Source: Phoronis australis (Eukaryota; Phoronida; Phoronidae). Taken from it: a stretch of DNA of 64,000 bases. The stretch is taken from the NCBI GenBank assembly GCA_002633005.1, contig NMRA01000168.1:375129-439128 (forward strand). Reading direction: 5' to 3'. The notes under the pieces are model-generated. The model was given only the letters and a program-made list of their open reading frames with translations, did no database searches and was not told the DNA's origin. Shown here in pieces: positions 10,384 to 22,200 of this stretch (positions are counted from its first letter, which is position 1; each line of letters opens with the position of its first letter). Made by a program: the position numbers and the translations under genes.

Positions 10384-10470
10384 GGGTTTGCCCTCGCTGG
10401 TTCCCTGCGTGCCGCTAGGTGGTAGCCAGCGTGCTGGCTAGGCACGTAAGGAATCAGCGAGGGGTTTGCC
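10384..10470. mobile_element. 69-bp palindromic Mutator-like mini-element with 9-bp TSD
   Basis: GGGTTTGCC at 10384-10392 and 10462-10470 is a perfect 9-bp direct repeat. The 69 bp between (10393-10461) are almost only two inverted ends: CTCGCTGGTTCCCTGCGTGC on the left, and its complement with a few mismatches on the right. The ends match those of the 600-bp element at 17717-18316. A 9-bp target duplication is typical of Mutator-like elements. Confidence 0.75.
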
Positions 10471-13400
10471 TGGATTGCCGAGTGCACGAACTTTTACTTA
10501 GGCTACGTGGTGACGAACACGTCAATGTTGCATGCACATGTTATTATATACAAATCGACTATTGTGAACAAAAGCTTGTTAAATAGACATATAAGTATGT
10601 GTGTGTGTGTTAGTGATTTTATGTGTCAATCAAATAGCGATGTTTTGTAGAATGCCGTTTGCGATTTCTAGCCATAACTTAGTTTGGGCTCTAATATTAA
10701 ATTCAGTTTAAAGGAACAATTCTTCTTTATTTTGGTGAATTCTTAACCAAAGCGCTTTGGAGCTTTTAAGGTCACCCGATCTTGGATTGATTTGCAGATG
10801 TATCCTAATACACTTACTTTCATACTGTAGTCTGTGACTTAGTGAAAAACGTACGAGTCCAAGAAATGTACTGTCAAACAACAAGATTATCAGCTTTCCG
10901 TAAATAATGGGAAACTGTTTTGAAAAGACATTTGATTTCGGGTATTCCCGTTGTTTGAGGGTAAATGCTACCTGTTTGAAATCGTTGACTGAGACATTCC
11001 TTCAGTTATTTTGTCTGACGTACACGCATGCAGTTTAAATTCACTGACGAGGTTATCATCGAGGTTTATCATGGAGATAAGTTCGACGCAAGTTATACTA
11101 GGAATATATTTCAACTTCACGACAGCGTTTTTTCCTTCGACGCATGCAACGAAATTTACGCGTACACTGCTCTGGTGCTGGTTCGGAGATGATGCCCAAC
11201 ACTGACAAGAGCGACATCTGTCCGGCTTGTCTACTCACGTAGCTTTCCAGCGCCAACTAAAAGTTAAAGTCAGGGACGTGGTTGTATTGTCTGCTTGCAC
11301 GAAGCCGATTGAGCGCTGGAGGGTGGAACGAGGCTAGGACTAAGTCTAGTAGACTATAAATTCTCTCCCTTACGACACAGGTTTAAAGTAGTTACAGTGA
11401 AAGTTCCTCCAATTTAGGGCACGATATGGAGGGAAAGTAAAATATTACTTTGTTGTTTCTGAACAAAGAAGAAAATTGTTCTGCATATGTTTTTACTAGT
11501 TGTCTTGTACGTGTAGCTGTCACATTAATTCACTTGTCAACTGTTTGGAGCAATGATTAAAAGTGATTTTGCAGTCAAAGCCCCCTTTCTGTTTTTCTAC
11601 TCGGAATCAGTCTTGTAACTTTGTTGGCGGTGTTATGCATGTGGTTCCAACACAGTTGCTTCTGCAACTGTTTATAATCCCCTAATTTTTGATGATTGGC
11701 ATTGGTCTCATTGCACAGTATTGTGTAAACGAACCTTTTCCTAATGTTACAATTCCTGAGTGCGTTGGAGTTAAGGGGCTCACATATGAGTTGTCCGGTG
11801 GCTTCCTAATGGGCCCTGCATTTGATCATTTCCTGGATATCGGCAGGAAATTCTAAAGATGACTTGAAAAACAACGCTTTATTGTACCCAACTTATGCTG
11901 GTGCAATGTCTAGTAAAAACGATCTTATAAGACCCAACCCAATTCGCCAAGACGGTGGTATTTTTGGTGTTGTATATAATCCTTCAAAGTGTTTGTTCTT
12001 CCTCACCTTTTGTTGTCCATAGTTGTGGATCAGACACTACAGAGCAAGCATGGTGGCATGGCCTCTTCATTTTGTTCATCCACTGACCTTAGTGATTGCC
12101 CTCTTAAGAATCAGGGAGCGACAACTGTATGTTCAGGCTCAGCTACACACAATACAACTGATGCAGGATAAAGCGCTGTAGGTGGGCCAGCAAACTGGTA
12201 AAACCATGTTTGACATGAAAAATGTTCTAATTCCATTGACTGACATTACTGACAGTTCTCAGAAGGCTCTGAAAGAGGTATACGCCTATTCAAAACCAGT
12301 GAGACCAGACCAAACAAGAAGCTCTCATGGTGGAGCAGGGGAAACTACTACTTCATCAAGGGACTGGAAACATACCTGTCGAAAGAAAAAAACACACTCA
12401 GATTAGACGTCTAGTTCTCCAAGAAACAGAGCGCAGGCCAGCAAATGTTAATAGTTTTGATTACTTCAACATTACAAATAATCCATTTACATCGTTGGAG
12501 TCACATAATAGTGAATGTAAGTCATCTAAGTTAGTTTGCCTGCGTCAACTCCCCTTTCACATCCGGAGAAAGCATGCAACTCTGGGGATAATGAAAGAGA
12601 ACAATGTCATGAATCTGCTACCCGATAGTTAAGCAGACAAATCTCAAAAATGGACAGTGTGCTGGTATAGTGTCGGTCATAGTACCCCGTATCATTCAAT
12701 GGGCTCTATGAAGAAAAGTTTTCCGAGACCACTTGTTGGATGTTACAAATAAAGTCATTTGAACCAGGGTTTGGAATAATTCAGAGTTAACAACCCTAGT
12801 GCACTTGTTCTTTTTAGAACTGTAAAATTGTGCGGCATTGAAGAATCGGACATACAATGTTTGAAGCTAATGTTTATTTATCTCAAAAAACTGGTCACTG
12901 AATCTGTTTAAAATATCAGCACTTCTGTTTAAGTCCATGACGAAAAGTTTATTCAGTCTTGTCTCGATAATACCGGAAAGTTGAATGCAGGGTCTTCAAT
13001 CACGTACTATATTTATGATTTGAACCCAGCAGCGCAGACCAAAAGTCGTTGGTACGAACGTATCACACTAGCCCTGGAATGCCAACTCCTGCACGTGACT
13101 ATTGTATTTCATTATTTTGCGACCCCGAGACTAGGCCATAGTCCATTCTACTCTAGGGAAGCCTAGAAAATCACTTCCGTGGCTACTTTTTTGGGGCAAG
13201 ATAATTTAGGTGTTTTTAAGGTCATTGAGTACTATACGGTTTTAGACAACTAGCGATTTCCCAGCAAAATTAGTCAACAAACCAAGCAATTACATTGGCC
13301 ATTCTTTACGGCCGGATACCGGGAATAGTCTAGTCTCGGATATCTTTTCATTTCCAGTCTTAGATCCACTCTCGACAACCTATCTAAGTACCTGCTAGGA

Positions 13401-14935
13401 GTTTTTCAACAAGACAATTTTGGGTGTTAAAATCATGTTACACTATTTTACGGAAAGAAGTGACTTGGTTTCTGAGTGTTTGTTCTTCAACTATAAATAA
13501 AAAGTTTAGACCCTACTAACAGATGTGTTTAGGTAACTTTCGAAATACTACTCGTATTTGTGTGTGCGTGTGTGTGTGCGTTTGTATAAATTATTACAGT
13601 TTTCATTTGTGCAAAGTTTGCCTGTTGCCCAAATTCTATACCCGTGAAATAAAATTTAAAAATAAAAAGTTTACCTTGTACAAATGCAATCCAATTCCTT
13701 GTGTTGCTGACAGCGTACATTGTACTTGCCAACTGTCCCACTCTTGCCGGACTATCCTACTTTTTGAATTTTTACAGCCATCCCGTCACACCATCTAGAA
13801 GTCCCGTTTTTTGACACACGACGACAATGACATGTTATCATATACTTCTGTAATTTCTCACGCGACATAGCAGTGTTTTCTAAATCGACTGAAATGAAGA
13901 AACGGACGTTTCATATGTTTCTGAAGCACCCGCAATTGCCTATTCGACTTAAAGAAAGACACTGTCGTGCCTTTTTGGGTGTAACGTCTCCCGTTTTTGT
14001 GTGTTGCTGCGATCATTTCGCCCTTGCGTTTTGTCATAGAGACCCAGATGCCCGGAAGTCCTGCTTCTCAATCCAGTTGTCCTGTTTTTTCATTCTCGAA
14101 TGTTGACAACTAAGGAACAAGTGTTTATTTGCTCTTTGTCATGAATATTGTTATTTTCCAGAGACCACTTTCTTTAGTAACATAAAAGTCGTAAAAATGT
14201 ATTCCAATGTCTCTTGTTTACTAACACACACTGCATGTATATCAGGATCACTAATTTTTACTTTCTGAAGAAATGAGTTTATTCACAAACTACTATGGAA
14301 AGTCCTGCACTGCAGCCTAGGTAATGATCTATTCACAGTATATTTCAAACCTACACAATAGATGTTCGATCAGAAAGTCTTTAAAATCTGCAAATCTCGG
14401 ATAGTTAGAGTAGCTAGTTAATCACATTTTTGTAAAGGCCACTGCATCCTTGATTTTACTGAAGAACTGTATGAAACAGCACCAAAGGTCCAATTAATAT
14501 ATAAAGATAAATAATTTTGGATAAATGCCTGATTATATTCTTCACAACAACTGTGAGGGATCCATACTCTAAAATCTTTGTCTTAGAAGGCAGAAATCTT
14601 TTGAATCATTAAAATTATTTCTTTACTGGTTCAATTAGTAACCTCTTTGGTTCATTTCCTGTTATATGTTACTATTACACCCAGTGTTATTTTTCGCAGT
14701 TTTTTACCAAAAATATTTTTAAACCTGTCAGATACTTGAAATGATGATTATTTATGAATTAAATTATGTATCGTTTGCTTTTACTATAACCATACACCAT
14801 CATGAATTGACGAAGGGCTTTCTAATGATTTGACTCTTATGCAATTCTGTTGAAAAACGGTGGAGTTGCGAAAAGTTTTAGTGACAATAAATTCCATAGG
14901 AATGTCCAACACCATGGCCAGGTCTCTAATCCTTT
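10471..14935. other. Gene-poor interval
   Basis: No gene with recognisable protein similarity. Short GT microsatellites occur at 10594-10608 and 13559-13581. At 11822-12632 several overlapping frames in different phases (for example 12182-12406 and 12327-12632) look mildly protein-like and could be a decayed transposon ORF, but no motif is recognised. Confidence 0.4.
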
Positions 14936-15296
14936 TACTCGAAATGGAACTCGAAATTACGTTTGGCATTTTTACAGTACTTTTGTGCGAACTCAAGATA
15001 ACTATCTATTATACTATGCTCGAGTACATAATGACTTTCGTGGATAATTTATTAGTCCTAGTTTGCAGTTGATAAACCCAATATTAAGGCTAAAAGTTCG
15101 AGTTTGAACTCGAAATTTCGAGTTTTTACTCTAGTTTGTAGCACTGGGTGTTCAAGTGCAAACTTGGACTAGAAACTCATACGCACAAACTACAATGTAT
15201 TCGAGCACAGTATGATGACCACTTATCTTGAGTTCGCACAAAAGGAGTAGAGACATTGCCAAAAATAATTTCGAGTTCGTTTCGAGTTCAAAGATT
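14936..15296. repeat. Large imperfect inverted repeat (about 140-bp arms)
   Basis: Left arm 14936-15072 and right arm 15150-15296 are inverted copies sharing TTTTGTGCGAACTCAAGATA and other blocks. The loop contains repeated TCGAGTTT/AAACTCGA motifs. Each arm is open in the equivalent frame (LLCELKI...LEYI in both), which could be chance. Probably a MITE or foldback. Confidence 0.65.
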
Positions 15297-16252
15297 AGAC
15301 TGGGCCCAGAAAAAACGAATGCAAGAAAATGCAACGGATGCACGGCGCAACCTGATTAATGAGGCACTGAACAGTTCTCACAGGGGTTTGCTTGTCAGAA
15401 CACACGTCGACACTTCACCCTTTGTTCACTCTGTCAAAAACTGCATGCAAATAAAGAAAAGTTTTGAGTCATTTCACATCACAACCCTACAGATTAGCAC
15501 AGAAACTTTATTCTCTCTTGTATTTTTGACCCTTTCACTCCCAGAGGAAACCAAGTCAGACTAAGAAAAATAAGGGCAAAAAATGCAAAATCGGCACTTT
15601 TCACCCCAAAACCACCACTTCCTTGCCGATGCTCGACTAAAGCCAACATTAGATTCCGAAAGCAAATTTCCTATCGATTCCAAAAATGTGGTCCAAAAGT
15701 ACTGTCAACATACTAGTTCTTTTTGCAAATCTGGCTTGTTTGAGGGCTACCTGAAATCGCGACCAATTTCTCAGTTGCTACACAGCAATGCACAATTGCA
15801 ACAGGGGGAGCCACCATCTTGAAGAAGAGTGTAGCTACAGCCGAGAAAGTGGCCTTTTTCATTCTCAGCATGTTCACAAATACAAACAAACCACATTCAC
15901 TGAGCCTACCTGCAGTGCCTACTGACAAAATGTCCCCAAACTTAGCAAATCGGTTCAAATCGGCCGCGGCCAGTGCCACCTCAGCGAGATCGGAGTTGGC
16001 ATTTCACGATTAGAGCCCTGTGGTAAGAGTAGCACCAGAACAGCCTTTTTATCGATATTGGATAATGCCTAGCCAGAGAGATTTCTTTTTGCAATTCTTT
16101 GTGTTGAGTTCCTTTCATAGAGGAACAAGGGTGGCGGAGAAACTGGTTATCCTAGAAGTCAATGGGACACATTCTGGGTGCGAAAAGTAATTTCATAGAA
16201 CTTAGGCTTAGCAGTAGTGCAGAATCAAATCCACTCATTCCGCTATAGCTGC
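15297..16252. other. Interval with weak open frames only
   Basis: Open frames at 15583-15822 and 15819-16013 on the plus strand are adjacent but in different phases and have no recognised domain. Possibly a decayed transposon; nothing else is seen. Confidence 0.35.
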
Positions 16253-17640
16253 CGAACCACTGGCGTAGCGATACTTTTAGGGCCCGGGACAACAATACCA
16301 AAATGCGCCCTCTGGTAAGTCTTTACAAGTTTCGAATAAGAAGTACATATATAGGCTATAAAATAAACATTTAATTGTAATAAAACCTCTAAAACATTAA
16401 CATAATTCACAACAATGACGTAAAACGTTTACTGAGCGGTCCATATAAAATGTTCAAAAGCGAGCATTTCCCTATGCGAATTCATCGATGTCTCCAAACT
16501 AAATGCAATCAAATGGTTCTTTCTCAACTGTCGGTATTACAAGGCTTGTCAAGTGATCTTGACTCACGGTTTTCCTTAGTTAACTTTTAACTATATCCAA
16601 CTTGCCTTTCACAAGTTGCTATAGAAATAGGCATGATCAACAACATCTGCAAAAACGTTCTCAGGTTTAGAAACAAACCCTCTCCATATTGTATGGTTGC
16701 CTTGCGAAACTCTTCTGGTTTTGAACACATTTCTGTGTCCTGGAGTTTTTGGAAGATCACTCAGCTGTCGATAATTTCTTCATGAAGTGAGTTACCGTTG
16801 CTTCACTCTTCAAATGCGGCACCAAAATCGGCACAACCTCGCAGCAGTTTCATGGTGGCAAATTTCAGTGACTGAACGGAAAGGGAGCTGAACAGAGAGT
16901 GCATTGCTTGGATGCGGTTACTGCGTCCTTGAGATTCAGTTGCCAACGTGTCTACCACAAGTTTCATCACTTTAACGATTTTATGGATAGTCCCACATCT
17001 ATTGCTTCCTCACGAGGCATGTCTCGCTCTCATCCCACACGTCGCTCTGAGGAAACTGAGGCACCTTCAACCGCTCTTGAAGAGAAATTTCACATAGAGC
17101 GCGCTGCCGATTAATGAACTGTTGATGCAATGAGTCCAAACCACCAGCTGCTTCTAGGAGATTCTTGTTTGAGGATTGCAGCCGTTTCTGAACAACATTG
17201 ATATGGTAAAGTGTTTGTCTCTAGAATTCCACCAAGCACACAAAATCAAACGTACGGCGACACATCAAAAAGTTGCCAGTTTTAATCCGTCATTCATGGA
17301 CTGAAGAAGTTGAATAAGGACTCCAAATGAAGTCACAATGGTCTGCACAGCCGCTTCTGCCCGATTCTTTCATTACTGTCAGTTACAGATTTCCAAAGGA
17401 ATCTCTTGCCACCGGTTTGTTGACCGTGAGAAGAAGAAACCTGCACCGTTTCAAGGAGTGATAATATTTGAATCAACTGACGCGGTTCGTCTTGCGGAGT
17501 CTTGTCTGTAACCCATTTTGGCATTGTTTTTCCAAGGACATTTTCTAGTTCAGTTGTTGACCCAATGTAATTTCCCATAGTCATAGTGAAGTCCGGGCAA
17601 GAGTTAGAACCAGGTTAGCGGAACCTCCTGGGCTACCTCA
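16253..17640 (-). pseudogene. Decayed hAT-type transposase (ZMYM-like group)
   Basis: At 16255 the text actggcgtagcgat followed by a GC-rich stretch looks like a hAT terminal repeat. On the minus strand from about 17584 downward several frames, broken by stops and shifts, resemble animal hAT-derived (ZMYM-like) proteins. One is an N-terminal piece containing KWVTDKTPQ (17333-17584); further on is NVVQKRLQSSNKNLLEAAGG, matching the leucine-rich 'LQ' helix segment of that group. No frame is intact, so it cannot encode a working transposase. The opposite terminus and target duplication were not found. Confidence 0.5.
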
Positions 17641-17706
17641 GCATATGTCACACTTTCCCGGCGGCCCCTATTGGCGATCTGTAAAAAAATCATTAACACT
17701 CTGCTC

Positions 17707-18326
17707 GGTCTAGTTACTCGCTGGTCCCCTACGTGCCTAGCCAGGACGCAGGTATCACGCAGTGGCACGCGCTTTAGCACTGGTTGACGTAACCTCAGCA
17801 GTCATTGGATAGCTTTACAACACCGTGAAAAAATGGCGAACTGTGAACGATTTTTAGCCTTATCATGCAAGTGGCGTCGCAGCAACAATTTCGTTTCTGC
17901 AGTGATGTTTAATATAAGCCGCGTGCTTGAAGCACATACATGTACAATCATAAACACGTACCTGTCTGGCCGATTTAACCGGTGTGTTATTCATGCCAGT
18001 ATCGTAAACAAAAGTCATCGACAGTAGAAAGATGCATTCCGAAAAGGCTCAACCAAAAATTCTAGGATTCACATTTCCTGAACATAAATTTTAAGCACCG
18101 ATTTGTCTGTACAACAGACCTCATTTTACACTTCAGTCCATCAGTCATGCCAGCATAGACTGTAGAGTATATCTATGATGCCAGTTTGTGTGCGTAATGC
18201 GCTGCTTGTTGAGAATTCGATTAGCCAATCAGAAACGCCGGTGTAAAAAAATTCCATAAATTAAGTGATACCTGCGTGCTGGCTACTGACCTAGCGGCAC
18301 GCAGGGAACCAGCGAGGGTCTAGTCA
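17707..18326. mobile_element. 600-bp Mutator-like MITE with 9-10 bp TSD
   Basis: Flanked by GGTCTAGTTA (17707-17716) and GGTCTAGTCA (18317-18326), nine matching positions of ten. The element 17717-18316 has inverted ends of about 50 bp beginning CTCGCTGGT and continuing through a GCAGGTATCAC block on both sides. The interior holds no transposase, only a short frame. The ends are shared with the 69-bp element at 10393-10461. Confidence 0.78.
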
Positions 18327-18560
18327 AGGCTAATTGTAAAGGAAGCGCCACCTCGCAATTCTTTGTCAATCGATTGTTGTACTCCGGTCGTTGATACCGT
18401 ATTTGCATATTTATACGTATTGCAGAGCTCTCACTGTTATTCAGTCGTGCCTAGGTAAATTTCCGCAGGCACTCGGTGAGAGGGGCACTCGAGCTAAGGC
18501 GTCGTATTGTGTGGGCGTGATTAAGGTAATGTGTTTCACAATTTGTGTCTTCTTGACAAT

Positions 18561-18715
18561 GTTGTAGACGTGTTTCCGGTGAATCTTTATATGAGCCTCT
18601 GTTAGCCACTCGCTTACGGGCAATATTGCTTATTAGCTGAATGGTTAGCACGCTTGTTTTATGGGGGTTCGATTCCCGAGTCGGGTGATTTCGGCTATTA
18701 CTACAACAACTTTAT
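18561..18715 (+). repeat. tRNA-derived SINE, family 1, copy 1
   Basis: Contains a tRNA-like internal promoter: A box TTAGCTGAATGGTTAGC and B box GGTTCGATTCCC, with a GC-rich T-arm-like segment after it. It matches the copy at 63362-63513 from gttgtaga through ggctattactaca, including about 60 bp upstream of the A box. The acceptor stem cannot pair, so it is not a functional tRNA gene. Confidence 0.7.
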
Positions 18716-18778
18716 TTGTAACTGTAAGTGTGTCACTACAGTGAGGCTGGACAGTACCCTGCCTCTACTGCAGCCGCA

Positions 18779-19040
18779 GAGACGGTGGCCATCCCATAGG
18801 CGCTCCGCCGGGCCATATGCTCTAAGCTTTTCGGTGAATTATGCCTCACATTCATTAAACCATCAAATCATGTTATTACATAAGTACCTTTTGCAGAAAA
18901 GAGGGACATCTTAGGAGGCCGTTGATGTCTTAAATTCCTTCCAACTCGAAGAAATAGTCCCGTAATCAAACCTTTTTCCAACAATCTTTCGTTCAGTTGC
19001 CCAAATCGGCAACGGGCCATTTTTACATTGCTCGCGCCAG
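18779..19040 (-). repeat. Interspersed repeat R3, copy A (reverse)
   Basis: Reverse complement resembles 62443-62690 along its length. Shared blocks include CAATGTAAAAATGGCC, TTCGAGTTGGAA, GGCCTCCTAAG, TGAGGCATAATT and GGCCATC/GGATC followed by the CCGTCTCTACTG end. Class is unknown; no coding capacity. Confidence 0.65.
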
Positions 19041-19197
19041 ATGCTGTAGTGGTAAAATTAGAGGCAAGTAGGCTCCCAAAGCCCTGCCTATCGCCTAAAG
19101 CTCTGAATTTAAAGTCCATTGAACTCCAAAAAAACCCGACTCACAAACATATAGGCCTATTTTCGACTCACGAGTGAGTGTTTGCTTCGAGTCTGCT

Positions 19198-19400
19198 GTG
19201 GCGGATCTAGGAAGCCGCAGAAAGGGGGCTCAAGCACATATTTTTGAAGGCAGAGGTCCTCGTGCATTCCATTCGGTCTCTGAATAGAGCGGCCCTAACA
19301 CAATTATAAAGGACAATAGACCCATAATGCTCAGAAATGATACGCTGGTGGGGTTTTTAGTCCCCCGTTGTGTGTGTCCTGCGGGCCCCCTTTATCCGCC
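19198..19400. mobile_element. hAT-like MITE, copy 2
   Basis: Starts tgtggcggatctagg with a G-run and ends gggccccctttatccgcc, the complementary end. About 203 bp, sharing termini with copies at 7441 and 30002. Confidence 0.65.
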
Positions 19401-19621
19401 AATGGTATTACACCGTAATTGTTACTTTATCTTGAAATATTAATCTAAAATTCCATAACTCAGTGAACATATGTTACTCTGCACGCTTCAAAGAGTAATT
19501 ACACAAACAGGATGTTACACAAGCACTGACGTTTTATTTATTGCACAGACGTGCTGGCCGCTACATTTATACAATGTAAGAACTCCAAGTAGGACTTTCT
19601 TGCAAGCAGCTGTTTCATTTT

Positions 19622-21243
19622 TATGCGCCCACATATTTATATGTGGATGCATTATGCCGTCACCACAGTCCGTCCGTCCGTCCGTCCGTCCGTCCGTCCG
19701 TCCTTCCGTCTGTTCGTCCTGGCGGCGTCCGTCCGGCGTCCGCTGCTCTATCTCCAAAACCCTTTGACATACATTCTTGAAATTTACCACATATGTTCCA
19801 TTCATGAATGGGATAGCATGAGCGATTTTTCGGACGGATCTGACTACCGGTGTGCCCCCTAGTGGCAATTTAATTTTTTACGCTTACCTTTGTATCTTCA
19901 AAAGTCCTAAGCGGATTTTCATGAAATTTGGTATGTAGGCACCTATTAGTGAGATGACGCTATCCTCCCATTTTCGGATGAATTCGACGTAGTCTGCGCT
20001 ACCTAGTGGCCATTTTTACTGTTTTTTTTGCGTCTACCCCTCTATCAACCAAACCGCTCAACGGATGATTGTGAAAATTGGCATGTATGTGCTTACTATA
20101 AAGAGGACGGTTGACGATGATTTTCCGACGATTTCGACTACTGTGGTGCCTCCTAGTGACAGTTTTGTTTTTGTTGCGCCTATGGTTGTATCTCCTAAAC
20201 CGTTCGCAGGATCTTTACGAAATTTAGTATGTGTATTTATATGGTGTTAACAATGGACGACGACGACTTTTGGACAGATCCGACTACCGGTGTGCCCCCT
20301 AGTGGCAATTTAATTTTTTACGCTTACCTTTGTATCTTCAAAAGTCCTTAACGGATTGTCATGAAATTTAATATGTAGGCACCTATTAGTGAGGAGACGC
20401 TATCCTTACGTTTTCGGATGGATTCGACGTAGTTTGCGCCACCTAGTGGCCATTTTTACTGTTTTCGAGTCTGTTTTCCGACGGTTTCGACTACTGTGGC
20501 GCCTCCTATGGCTGTATCTCCTAAACCGTTCGCAGGATCTTTACTTAATTTAGCAAGTGTATTTATATGATGTTGACCACGGATGACGACGACTTTTGGA
20601 CAGATCTGACTACTGCTGTGCCCCTTAGTGGCAATTTTAATTTTTTACGTTTAACTCAGTATCTTCAAAGGTCCTCAACAGATTTTCATAAAATTTTAAA
20701 TATAGGCATCTATTGGTGTGATGACGCTATTTTTCTGTTTTTGGATGGAATCGAGGTATTTTGCACCACCTAGTGGCCATTTTTTGCTGTTTTCAAATCT
20801 TGTTCTTGGTGTCCACCCCTGTATAAACCAAATCATTTGAAAATTGGCATATATTTTCTCAGTGTGAAGATGACCTTTGATGATGGTGACTGACTACTGT
20901 GGCGCCTCCTAGTGGTAGTTTTGTTTCGCGCCCATAGTTGTATCTCCTAATCCCACTGCAGGATCTTTACTAAATTTAGTAAGGGTATTTATATGAAGAT
21001 AACAACAGATGACGACGACTTTCAGGCGGATCCAACGGACACTGTGGCAATTTCATTGTATTCCGTTTTCTTTTGTTTCTCTGAACTTCCTTGACAGATT
21101 TTTATGAAATATGCCATGTTCCTGTTATGGGATGGATTGTATGTTTTTGCGCTATCTAGTGGCCATTTTTATGATACAAATAAATAACCCTAAAAGCACA
21201 CCATTAGCAGTGCATTCGTGGGCGCTCCACGTTGCTCTTGTTT
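19622..21243 (+). repeat. CCGTCCGT-headed modular repeat, copy 1
   Basis: Begins with the palindrome tgcgcccacatatttatatg, then a CCGT tetranucleotide tract (19669-19709). About three rounds of a roughly 430-bp module follow. Each module is built of three related segments, each with an AGTGGC block, a 'tatctcc/tatcttcaaa' block and an 'acggatttt' block. It ends with a degenerate complement of its start and gttgctcttgtt. Hundreds of bases read as protein-like frames, but they are interrupted and shift with module length, so I regard it as noncoding. Confidence 0.75.
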
Positions 21244-21299
21244 ATTTAGTTTTAAAGTTAGTAAAATACCAGGTACTCAGTAGTGACCTGTCCAAAGAT

Positions 21300-22200
21300 A
21301 AGGTGTTTAATTACAGAATCCTCCACAATTTTTTTGTCGGCAGTCTTGTCCTTCTCCATGATCTGAACTGATAACTATCAGCAGTTCTGTGTTGTCGAAT
21401 CCAAGTTTCGGCATAAGGTTGTAGGTGAAAAGCGGGAGATCATTGGTCTTGCCAAGCAACAAGCTGAAGGTGGTTTCTAATAGCACACAAGAGTGAGCCT
21501 CTGTTACAATCCGATTCATTTCGCTGAATCCTCGCTCTCATTCAGCTGTTCTGCAAGGAAGAGTCTTATGCAGAGGTCCAAATGTAGCAGAGTACTTGGT
21601 AGGTTGTCTACTCTAACCGTCTCCTGCATTGCTACGAACTCACGCATTCCATTAATTGCCGTTGTGGCAACCAGCCCAAACCTCTCGCGAACTCCCCTGA
21701 CTTCGTGCTCGCCATGTCTTATCCCAGATCCCTATCAGCCGCGTTTAGGGGTCGAAGATGCTCAGAAAACAGCAATTGAAAATGACTGCTCATCATCGTC
21801 AAGTGAACGATTCTCCAAGTTCACAACAACATTTTGAATAACTGTCCAGGACGAATGGTCACGGTTGTTTCTGTAAGTGTTTCCTTAATTTCCATTGACC
21901 CAAGCCTCTTCTCTTGAGGGCATGCCAGTGCAGTGGCGAATTCCTGCGCGATATTATCAACCACAGACTAAGGACAAGAAACAATCGGACGAATAACTTT
22001 TCTGCTTGTAGCATAGTTGTGCTTCTGCATTGTAGATCCACAAACAGGCTTGACAACTCTTCCGGCACATCGTACATCAGCGCAAGATTCCGAATGAACG
22101 TGGGACTTTCCAAGTATCGCAGTTTTTCCAACAACATGCTCCGATCTCACGAATCAGGGTTTCTGTATTCACTGGCTAACTCGAAATGTTGACGTAGTGC
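21300..22200 (-). pseudogene. Decayed hAT-type transposase, C-terminal half
   Basis: Minus-strand fragments in shifting frames resemble the C-terminal region of animal hAT-derived proteins: LRYLESPTFIRNLALMYDV then EELSSL (22137 downward), and NRIVTEAHSCVLLETTFSLL (about 21519), which corresponds to the conserved 'ERGFSQMN...R..L....L' block just before the C-terminus. Several frameshifts and stops are present. It lies between an upright and an inverted copy of the modular repeat and may belong to the same family as the relic at 16.3-17.6 kb. Confidence 0.5.

Noticed and set aside
11822-12632. Cluster of short frames with some protein-like character
   Set aside because: Frames change phase, no motif recognised, no splice structure; could be a dead transposon but cannot be supported as a feature.
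19471-19868. Frames of 79-117 codons over the CCGT tract
   Set aside because: Produced by a tetranucleotide repeat that is open in several frames (serine/valine/arginine/proline runs); not coding.
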